DNA of 20,326 nt, from positions 1 through 20,326 of the forward strand of contig JADGCJ010000052.1 of NCBI GenBank assembly GCA_015229045.1. Reading direction: 5' to 3'. Under the pieces are notes generated by a model. That model made no database searches. It worked only from the letters and a program-made list of their open reading frames with translations, and was not told the DNA's origin. Shown piece by piece: positions 15,105 to 20,326 of this stretch (its first letter is position 1; each line of letters starts with the position of its first letter). The stretch comes from Magnetococcales bacterium. GTDB taxonomy: Bacteria > Pseudomonadota > Magnetococcia > Magnetococcales > DC0425bin3. A program made the position numbers and the translations under genes.

Positions 15105-16291
15105 ACGACAAAGTTTCCACATTTCGGGCACGAGACATGCGTGAGGCCCTGCAACAGGTCAAGGATGCCCTGGGGGCTGATGCCGTCATCCTCTCTACGC
15201 GCAGCATCCGCGAAAAGGGGGTGGCCTTCATCGAGGTGACCGCCTGTCCGAACCCCAATGCCGATGGGCCGGTGCCGGTTCCCAAGGAGATGCCGCCGCC
15301 ACGCAGTCGCTTCTCCGCCGTGGCCGACGATGCCCCGCCTGCCACGGCCGGACGGGGTGCCGTCAGCCGCTATCGGGCGCAACGCACCCAGGGACAGGGG
15401 CCGGGGCCGTCAAGTCCGGCGCCAGGATCGGGCCTGGCAGCGGATCTCTCCACCATTCGCAGCTCTCTGGCGGAACTCGAGGCCAAGGTCAATACGCCGC
15501 CCACCCTCGAACCGGACATGGCCAATCTGGACATGGAAGGAAAACGCCGCTACAGCTACCTGCTCATGCACGGCGTGGAAGAACCCATTGCCCGCAAGCT
15601 GGCCGTGGTGGACAAGGGGGAAAAAGAGCGCGGACTCGAAGGGGCGCTGAAGCGGTTCTTGAAATTTCACGACCCCATGGAGAGCCAATCCCGGGTGATT
15701 GCCCTGGTGGGGCCTACCGGCGTGGGGAAAACCACCACTCTGGCGAAAATTGCCGCCGAGTTGTTGCTCAATCGACGCAAGACCGTCGGCATGATCACCC
15801 TGGACACCTTCCGGGTCGGGGCCGTCGCCCAGTTGGAGACCTATGCGAAACTCCTCCAGGTGCGCCTGATGGTGGCGCGTACCCTGTCGGAGGTGAAAGC
15901 GGGTCTGCACTCCCTCAACAACTGCGATTTCATCCTGGTCGATACCGTGGGTTCCAGCCCCTACAACCGTCGGCAGGTCAACTCCACGGGCAGTCTGTTG
16001 CCGGTCATGGGCGAGGATCGAGAGGTGTTGCTCTGCATGGCCGGCAATGTGCGCGAGACGGAACAACAGGCCATTTTCCGGCGTTTTTCCGCCCTTTCGC
16101 CAACAGGTTTGATTTTTACCAAGCTGGATGAAACCGTGACCTATGGTGGCATCCTCAATGTGGCTTTACGTGCCCGCCTGCCCTTGACCCTTTACACGGA
16201 TGGCCAAAGGGTGCCGGAAAATCTGGGTTGGCTGTCGGCGCAGACCATGGCTGGATGGTTCGACCAGCCCAAGGTGCCGGAACCGGATTGA
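15101..16291 (+). CDS. flhF: Flagellar SRP-type GTPase FlhF
   Basis: FlhF is an SRP-family GTPase that fixes the polar site of flagellum assembly and works with FlhG. The 396-residue product opens with the B-domain start MNDKVSTFRARDMREALQQV, has a Pro/Gly/Ala-rich low-complexity stretch (50-112), then the N domain (about 115-195) and the G domain. Motifs are G1 GPTGVGKT (204-211), DTFRVGAVAQLETY (235-248), G3-region DTVGSSPYNRR (281-291) and G4 TKLDE (340-344). The G3 motif lacks the DTAGR form typical of Ffh/FtsY, a departure known in FlhF proteins. The start is ATG 15101, 31 bases after flhA, with AGGT about nine bases ahead. FlhG follows after a 120-base gap that holds a hairpin. Confidence 0.97.
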   Translation: MNDKVSTFRARDMREALQQVKDALGADAVILSTRSIREKGVAFIEVTACPNPNADGPVPVPKEMPPPRSRFSAVADDAPPATAGRGAVSRYRAQRTQGQGPGPSSPAPGSGLAADLSTIRSSLAELEAKVNTPPTLEPDMANLDMEGKRRYSYLLMHGVEEPIARKLAVVDKGEKERGLEGALKRFLKFHDPMESQSRVIALVGPTGVGKTTTLAKIAAELLLNRRKTVGMITLDTFRVGAVAQLETYAKLLQVRLMVARTLSEVKAGLHSLNNCDFILVDTVGSSPYNRRQVNSTGSLLPVMGEDREVLLCMAGNVRETEQQAIFRRFSALSPTGLIFTKLDETVTYGGILNVALRARLPLTLYTDGQRVPENLGWLSAQTMAGWFDQPKVPEPD

Positions 16292-16356
16292 TGAATCGTC
16301 GGAGGATCTCCCCCGGAGTGAGCAATCGTTCGTATGGCCCCGCAAGTGGCCAGTGA
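16291..16356 (+). other. Possible 21-codon ORF coupled to the flhF stop
   Basis: An ATG overlaps the flhF stop as TGATG and opens a 21-codon frame (MNRRRISPGVSNRSYGPASG plus Q) that ends four bases before the intergenic hairpin. Composition resembles no known family. It may be a leader peptide affecting the hairpin, a decayed fragment or chance. Confidence 0.2.
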
Positions 16357-16359
16357 GCG

Positions 16360-16385
16360 GAACCCGTTGCCAGGGTGACGGGTTC
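16360..16385 (+). promoter_or_regulatory. Intercistronic stem-loop between flhF and flhG
   Basis: GAACCCGT (16360-16367) and ACGGGTTC (16378-16385) form a perfect eight-base stem with a ten-base loop, ending 26 bases before the flhG ATG. No T tract follows, so it is not a standard terminator. It could be an RNA processing, stability or attenuation element setting the flhF:flhG ratio. Confidence 0.45.
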
Positions 16386-16411
16386 TTGAAACCAGAAAGA
16401 GTTGCAATGCC

Positions 16412-17401
16412 ATGATCGAAGACCTCGACAATCAGGTGGCGACCCTGAAAGAGTGGGCCAAAAAAGCCGAGCAGGAACGCAAGGCTGACAAGGCGCAAGA
16501 AGCCAAGCCGGTGCCATCCTCGGTGTTGGCGCGGCGACTGGCGGAGCGCAAGGTGCCCTACACCCTGGCGGTGACCAGTGGCAAGGGGGGGGTCGGCAAG
16601 ACCCTGGTGACGGTCAACCTGGCGCTCAACTTTGCGCGGCAGGGTCTCAAGGTGTTGGTCATCGATGCCGACCTGGGTCTGGCCAATGTCGATGTGGTTC
16701 TGGGCTTGACGCCCCAATTCACCATCGAGGATGTCTTGTCCGGACGCATGACCCTCGATGACGTGGCCATTGCCGGTCCCCTGGGGATTACCGTTTTGCC
16801 GGCGGCCTCCGGTGTGGCTGGGCTCAGTTACCTGACCGAGGAGCAGCGACTCTCCCTCATGGATCACATCGACCACTGGAATGCCGATTTTGACATGGTT
16901 CTGGTCGATACCGGGGCTGGCATTTCCAGCAATGTGCGTTATTTCATTCTTTCGGTCGAGCGCATCCTGGTGGTGGCCACGCCTGATCCAGCCAGCATTA
17001 CCGATGCCTATGCCCTGATGAAGGTGATGTTCACCAACCACCGTATCGACCATTTCGATCTTGTGGTCAATCAGGTACGGGTGGAACGGGAGGCACTGGA
17101 CGTCTATCGGACCCTGCACCGTGTCGCGGATCGCTTTTTGAGTATCGGACTCAATTTTGCCGGATACATTCCCTACGATGACCTGCTGGTCCAATCGGTG
17201 CGGAAGCAGAGGCCGGTTACCATACTGTATCCAGAGGCTCCCTCGGCCGTCGCTTTTTCGTCGTTGGCCGACAAGGTTCTCGAACGGTGGCACCAGGATC
17301 GGGAACGCAATGGCCAGGCGCTCTTTTTCTGGCGGCGGGTGTTGGACGAGTCGGTGCCGGCCCCGGCAGTGAAAGGGACTCCTTCGTCGGAGTCGGATTG
17401 A
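16412..17401 (+). CDS. flhG: Flagellar number regulator, MinD-like ATPase FlhG/FleN
   Basis: FlhG (FleN/YlxH) is a MinD/ParA-type ATPase that limits flagellar number and stimulates FlhF GTPase. The 329-residue product has the deviant Walker A SGKGGVGKT (56-64), DADLGLANVD (85-94), Walker B/switch LVDTGAGIS (164-172), a PDPASITDAYALMK helix (191-204) and NQVRVEREA (220-228). The N-terminal extension of about 50 residues is longer than the usual one, and its start (DNQVATLKEW, 6-15) resembles the DQAxxLR helix by which FlhG activates FlhF. The C-terminus ends in a low-complexity tail where a membrane-targeting amphipathic helix is expected; RNGQALFFWRRVLDE (299-313) may serve. AGAAAGAG lies ten bases upstream. 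A two-codon ATG CCA TGA at 16407-16415 overlaps the start. fliA follows after 12 bases. Confidence 0.97.
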   Translation: MIEDLDNQVATLKEWAKKAEQERKADKAQEAKPVPSSVLARRLAERKVPYTLAVTSGKGGVGKTLVTVNLALNFARQGLKVLVIDADLGLANVDVVLGLTPQFTIEDVLSGRMTLDDVAIAGPLGITVLPAASGVAGLSYLTEEQRLSLMDHIDHWNADFDMVLVDTGAGISSNVRYFILSVERILVVATPDPASITDAYALMKVMFTNHRIDHFDLVVNQVRVEREALDVYRTLHRVADRFLSIGLNFAGYIPYDDLLVQSVRKQRPVTILYPEAPSAVAFSSLADKVLERWHQDRERNGQALFFWRRVLDESVPAPAVKGTPSSESD

Positions 17402-17413
17402 GGCGCCACGATC

Positions 17414-18178
17414 ATGCACTCCTCCACAGCTCCAGGATCCCCTGCCGTCAGCGAATCATGGGCCGGTTTGACCCGGGAGCAGATCATCATGAAATATGCC
17501 CCGATCGTCAAGTATGTCGCGGGGCGTATCTCCTTGCGTCTGCCCCACTCGGTGGATGTGGATGATCTTTATCAGGTGGGCATTCTGGGACTGATCGACG
17601 CGATTGCCAAATTTGATCCCGAACGGGGCATCAAGTTTCAGACCTATGCCGAGTTTCGGGTACGGGGGGCCATTCTCGACGAATTGCGCGCCATGGATTG
17701 GGTACCACGCGGCGTGCGCCATGCGGCGACCCAGATCCAGGAGGTCTACATGAAACTGGAGGCGCAACTGGGACGTCCTCCGGAGGATGGCGAGGTTGCC
17801 AAGCAACTGGGGATCTCTCTGGAGGAGTATTTTTTGCAACTGGATTCGGTACGCAGCCTGTCGGTCATCTCCTTCGAGGATTTGCGGCCCAACCAGGAAG
17901 ATGACGAGTGGGATGTCCTCGATATTCTGGCCGACCCCTCGCAGGTGGACCCTGTTGAATCCCTCGGTTTGCAACAGGTGCGGGAGGTGTTGAGTCAGGC
18001 GGTGGCCTCCCTGCCGGAAAAAGAGCGTCTGGTCGTCACCCTCTACTATTTCGAGGAGTTGACCATGAGCGAAATCGGGGCTGTTCTGGGTCTGACCGAG
18101 TCGCGCATCTCCCAGTTGCATAGCAAAGCCACCTTGCGCATGCGTGCGCGTGTCCGCAAAGTAATGGGTGCGCCATGA
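17414..18178 (+). CDS. fliA: Flagellar sigma factor FliA (sigma-28)
   Basis: The 254-residue product is a sigma-28 factor of the FliA/SigD group, which directs transcription of late flagellar and chemotaxis genes. Region 2 (about 24-96) includes IVKYVAGRI, DVDDLYQVGILGLIDAIAKFD and IKFQTYAEFRVRGAILDELR. Region 3 spans about 100-165, and region 4 (195-246) has LPEKERLVVTLYYFEELTMS and the helix-turn-helix IGAVLGLTESRISQLHSKA. Length is normal for the family. GAGG at the flhG stop lies ten bases ahead of the ATG. The end overlaps the next gene as ATGA. No FliA-type promoter (TAAA-N15-GCCGATAA) was seen in the window, so its targets are elsewhere. Confidence 0.98.
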   Translation: MHSSTAPGSPAVSESWAGLTREQIIMKYAPIVKYVAGRISLRLPHSVDVDDLYQVGILGLIDAIAKFDPERGIKFQTYAEFRVRGAILDELRAMDWVPRGVRHAATQIQEVYMKLEAQLGRPPEDGEVAKQLGISLEEYFLQLDSVRSLSVISFEDLRPNQEDDEWDVLDILADPSQVDPVESLGLQQVREVLSQAVASLPEKERLVVTLYYFEELTMSEIGAVLGLTESRISQLHSKATLRMRARVRKVMGAP

Positions 18179-18678
18179 CCCTCTGGAATTTGATCATCGT
18201 CGTCTGTCTGATGCTCCTGTATATGGGGATCGGGATGGTTTTTCTCCAGATCCGTCGTCTGCGCGAGGAGGTCAAGGCCTCTGCCGAACGCAACGAGCCC
18301 ATTGCGGGGGAGACGGAACCCGCCCTCGATCCGCAAAAGGTTGCCGATGGGGTGGTGGAACCCATCCTCCAGGAGTTGGAGGCCATGGAAGAGAAGTTGA
18401 TGCACGAAATCACCGCCCTCCCCAAACGTTTTGGCGAGGAGCTGGATGAGATTCGTCGCGAGGTGCAATTTTTGCAACGTCCAACCCAGGCTGTCAACAA
18501 CTCCGGCAATGAGGTACGCAACGGCGCCGGCAAGCGGGATGCCTATCGCGAGGCCAAATTGCTTCTCACCAACGGGGTGGACGAGGAGAGGGTGATCGAG
18601 GAGACGGGTCTTACGGTGGAAGAGGTCAGTCTGCTCAAGCGTCTCTCCAGTCCAGAGCGAACGAACCAGCAGGGTTGA
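18175..18678 (+). CDS. DUF2802-like single-TM protein
   Basis: The 167-residue product has one N-terminal TM helix (4-25), a charged helical, probably coiled-coil region (26-102), a short Asn/Gly-rich linker and a C-terminal segment, DAYREAKLLLTNGVDEERVI followed by EETGLTVEEVSLLKRL (122-157). That segment fits DUF2802, a domain found in proteins encoded next to chemotaxis and flagellar genes in polar flagellates such as Pseudomonas; its function is not established. Its helix-turn-helix-like look (GLTVEEVSLL) may indicate a protein- or DNA-contact module. It overlaps fliA by four bases (ATGA), so the two are probably translated together. The stop lies just before a T-rich tract. Confidence 0.82.
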   Translation: MTLWNLIIVVCLMLLYMGIGMVFLQIRRLREEVKASAERNEPIAGETEPALDPQKVADGVVEPILQELEAMEEKLMHEITALPKRFGEELDEIRREVQFLQRPTQAVNNSGNEVRNGAGKRDAYREAKLLLTNGVDEERVIEETGLTVEEVSLLKRLSSPERTNQQG

Positions 18679-18682
18679 CGCG

Positions 18683-18708
18683 TTTTTTTATTTTTTTTGC
18701 AATTTTTT
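18683..18708 (+). other. T-rich tract before the FliK-like gene
   Basis: Runs of seven, eight and six T (18683-18689, 18691-18698, 18703-18708) are packed between the DUF2802-like gene and the FliK-like gene. No stem precedes them, so a normal intrinsic terminator is unlikely. They may give an unstructured U-rich leader. Confidence 0.5.
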
Positions 18709-18728
18709 CCGGCGGAGCGAGGCACCGC

Positions 18729-19889
18729 ATGGCCATGATCATTTCCGGGAAGGTTTTTCCTCCGCCTGGTGATCCATCCCCGGTCAGTCGCAGTGACGCC
18801 GCGCAGATGCCTGTGTTGACCCCCGGGGATGTTCTCGAAGGCCGCGTCAGCCAGGTCAAGGGGGGGAGCGAGGGTCTCTTTCGCTTTCCGGATGGTAGCA
18901 GCTTCGCTTTTTCTGGTGCCCAGGGGCTGACCGAAGGGGAGATGATTCGTCTGGAGGTGGTGCGTCTGTTTCCAGAACTGGCCATGCGTGTCGCCGGGAG
19001 TGAATCGCGTATTGCGGCCAATCTGGCGAATAATCTTCAGCAAAGTCTGGTTCGGGTGCCGGATCTGTTTGCCCGGTTGATGAATCTGGTATCGGGTCAG
19101 GATGTGGAAAAAGGTGGGGCATTGCTCTCTTCGGCCAGGGGGCAGCCCCTTTTCTTGTCGTTGCAGCCGTCAGCTTCCGGAAAGAGCGGTCGTGCCCTCG
19201 ATCTGGCGGGTGTGTTGCGCGACAACCTGCCTAATCTTTCCGCCGAGGCCCTGTTGCGCGGAGAGACTGCGGGGTTGGTGCGTCTTTTGGAGGGTGCTTC
19301 CCGTGAGGAGGTGACTGCCGCCGTGCGTGTCCTGCGCGAAGCAGCCGGCAGTGTGCGCCTGGCTGCCGGCCAGACGGGGAGCGGAGGGCCTGCCGCCGAG
19401 AGTTCCGAAGCGACACCCTCCTTGCCGAGTGCTTTGCATCGTCTGGGGGATCTTTTGTCGATGCAAAATATTTTGCCGCGTGTGGTACCCTCGGCGGCGG
19501 GTGAAATGTTTCTGGGCTATCGGGTTTTTTGGTTGAACGAGGGGGGGTTGGGCGAGGCGATCTGGCGGCGGGAAAAAGAGAAACAGGACCGGAAGGACAA
19601 AAAAGGTCGGACGCTCCATTCGGTTTTTCTTTCGTTGCATCTGACGCGCTTGGGGGTGGTGCAGTCGCGCGTGGTTTTTGGGGATGGCCTGCTGGGTATC
19701 AGCGTCGTGGCTGAGGAAGAGACGACGGTCTCAGCCTTGCGCAGTCGCATAGCGGAGCTTCGCGCCGCTATGGTGGCTGCCGATCTGCCGCTGAACTCCC
19801 TTGACCTCAAATATCAAACCGGGGCTGCCATGCGGCAGAGCCGTCAGGAGGCGATTGGTCTGGGTGGAGGATTTTCCGCAGCGGTTTGA
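18729..19889 (+). CDS. FliK-like flagellar hook-length control protein
   Basis: From ATG 18729, with GAGG six bases upstream, the protein has 386 residues. The N-terminal part (28-82, TPGDVLEGRVSQVKGG..LFRFPDGSSFAF..EGEMIRLEVV) looks like a small beta-barrel. The middle (90-260) is helical and Ala/Leu/Ser-rich, with a low-complexity patch at 212-232. The C-terminal segment (about 298-362), LSLHLTRLGVVQSRVVFGDG to IAELRAAMVAADLPLNSLDL, matches the Flg_hook/FliK C-terminal pattern, which contacts FlhB and flips export specificity. The frame also extends back to a TTG at 18675 that overlaps the previous stop (TTGA), but this would add a Phe-rich stretch encoded by the T tract and is disfavoured. 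It may be a second FliK rather than the main one. It directly precedes an FlhB-like gene. Confidence 0.75.
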   Translation: MAMIISGKVFPPPGDPSPVSRSDAAQMPVLTPGDVLEGRVSQVKGGSEGLFRFPDGSSFAFSGAQGLTEGEMIRLEVVRLFPELAMRVAGSESRIAANLANNLQQSLVRVPDLFARLMNLVSGQDVEKGGALLSSARGQPLFLSLQPSASGKSGRALDLAGVLRDNLPNLSAEALLRGETAGLVRLLEGASREEVTAAVRVLREAAGSVRLAAGQTGSGGPAAESSEATPSLPSALHRLGDLLSMQNILPRVVPSAAGEMFLGYRVFWLNEGGLGEAIWRREKEKQDRKDKKGRTLHSVFLSLHLTRLGVVQSRVVFGDGLLGISVVAEEETTVSALRSRIAELRAAMVAADLPLNSLDLKYQTGAAMRQSRQEAIGLGGGFSAAV

Positions 19890-19914
19890 CGCGCCGGTGT
19901 GAGGGAGAAGAGTT

Positions 19915-20208
19915 GTGCAAGACGACAGCAATCCACGCCCCACCATCAAGCAGGCCGTGGCCCTGCGTTATCAGAAGAGTCAGGATCCTGCCCCGCGTGT
20001 TGTCGCCTCCGGCAAGGGGCGCATCGCCGAAGTCATCATGGAGCGTGCCAAGGAGGCCGGAGTTCCCCTCATGGAGGATCCCGATCTGGTCGGACTCTTG
20101 GGCAAGGTCTCTCTGGGTGAGGCCGTCCCCAGAGAACTTTACAAGGCAGTGGCTGAGGTGTTGGCCTTTGTTTACCGGGTCAACAAGGGGATGCGGGGCA
20201 ATGGATGA
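19915..20208 (+). CDS. Stand-alone FlhB C-terminal-like protein (FlhX type)
   Basis: The 97-residue product aligns from memory with the cytoplasmic part of FlhB/YscU just after the autocleavage site: AVALRYQKSQDPAPRVVASGKG (14-35), IAEVIMERAKEAGVPLMEDP (37-56), DLVGLLGKVSLGEAVPRELY (57-76) and KAVAEVLAFVYRVNKG (77-92). Family members known as FlhX or FhlB can replace or modulate the cleaved FlhB fragment that governs the switch from hook to filament export. The NPTH tetrad is absent: NPRPTIKQ precedes AVALRY, so self-cleavage is not expected. The start is GTG 19915 with GAGGGAG upstream. It follows the FliK-like gene by 25 bases, which pairs two proteins whose relatives bind each other. It lacks TM helices, so it is probably cytoplasmic. 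Confidence 0.92.
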   Translation: MQDDSNPRPTIKQAVALRYQKSQDPAPRVVASGKGRIAEVIMERAKEAGVPLMEDPDLVGLLGKVSLGEAVPRELYKAVAEVLAFVYRVNKGMRGNG

Positions 20209-20291
20209 GGGAGATATTTGGCGCCAGGGCAATCGCATTTGAGATTCTCGAGGACCATGAATAGTGATTCAGGGACCTGTCAAAACGGGGT

Positions 20292-20311
20292 CCAGGGGGC
20301 TGGCTCCCTGG
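20292..20311. repeat. REP-like intergenic hairpin
   Basis: CCAGGGGGCTGGCTCCCTGG folds into a tight stem of CCAGGG with CCCTGG plus inner pairs. It lies in a G-rich stretch of the GGGGTCCAGGG..GGCTCCCTGGCGGG type that I associate with dispersed intergenic elements in some proteobacteria. Only one copy is visible here. A frame from ATG 20257 reads through it to the window end but looks non-coding. Confidence 0.35.
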
Positions 20312-20326
20312 CGGGTCAAGGGCAGA

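Noticed and set aside
20257..20326. Open frame from ATG 20257 to the window end
   Set aside because: It reads through the G-rich hairpin repeat with a Gly/Gln/Ser-rich product; more likely a repeat than a gene.
1..20326. CRISPR arrays, tRNA or rRNA genes, defence systems
   Set aside because: No regularly spaced repeats, cloverleaf-like sequences or rRNA-like stretches were seen, and every long gene is a housekeeping, signalling or flagellar type.

Overview
The window is GC-rich, densely packed proteobacterial chromosome. Polar-flagellum regulators (FlhF, FlhG, FliA), a long MutS and large hybrid histidine kinases suggest a motile Gram-negative proteobacterium. The gene order and the composition of the short repeat at the right end remind me of Magnetococcia-like genomes, but that is an impression from memory and no marker gene here settles the taxon.

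Left arm (1-7379, all minus strand). In transcription order it runs: rnhA (RNase HI) and a small DUF465/YdcH-like protein ending in a hairpin terminator; a stand-alone APS kinase (cysC); an unrecognised two-TM membrane protein with its own near-consensus sigma-70 promoter; then mutS, a secreted double-SPOR protein, a gamma-class carbonic anhydrase and the N-terminus of an Rpn/PD-(D/E)XK transposase-like gene that runs off the left edge. The last four lie close together and may be one transcript.

Divergent gap (7380-8014). About 635 bases hold no convincing gene and separate the two arms.

Right arm (8015-20208, all plus strand). Two membrane-anchored hybrid histidine kinases overlap by four bases. 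The first ends in a receiver and an Hpt domain and also carries a degenerate receiver. After a probable terminator comes a flagellar block: flhA (export gate), flhF and flhG (polar placement and number), fliA (sigma-28), a DUF2802-like membrane protein, a FliK-like protein and a stand-alone FlhB C-terminal-like protein (FlhX type). The last two look like an accessory hook-length/substrate-switch pair.

The points most worth a second look are the FliK-like/FlhX pair, a sigma-54-like element that collides with the apparent flhA start, stop/start chains and a hairpin at the flhA-flhF-flhG junctions, and the pseudo-receiver in the first kinase. I found no CRISPR array, rRNA, tRNA or complete insertion sequence.
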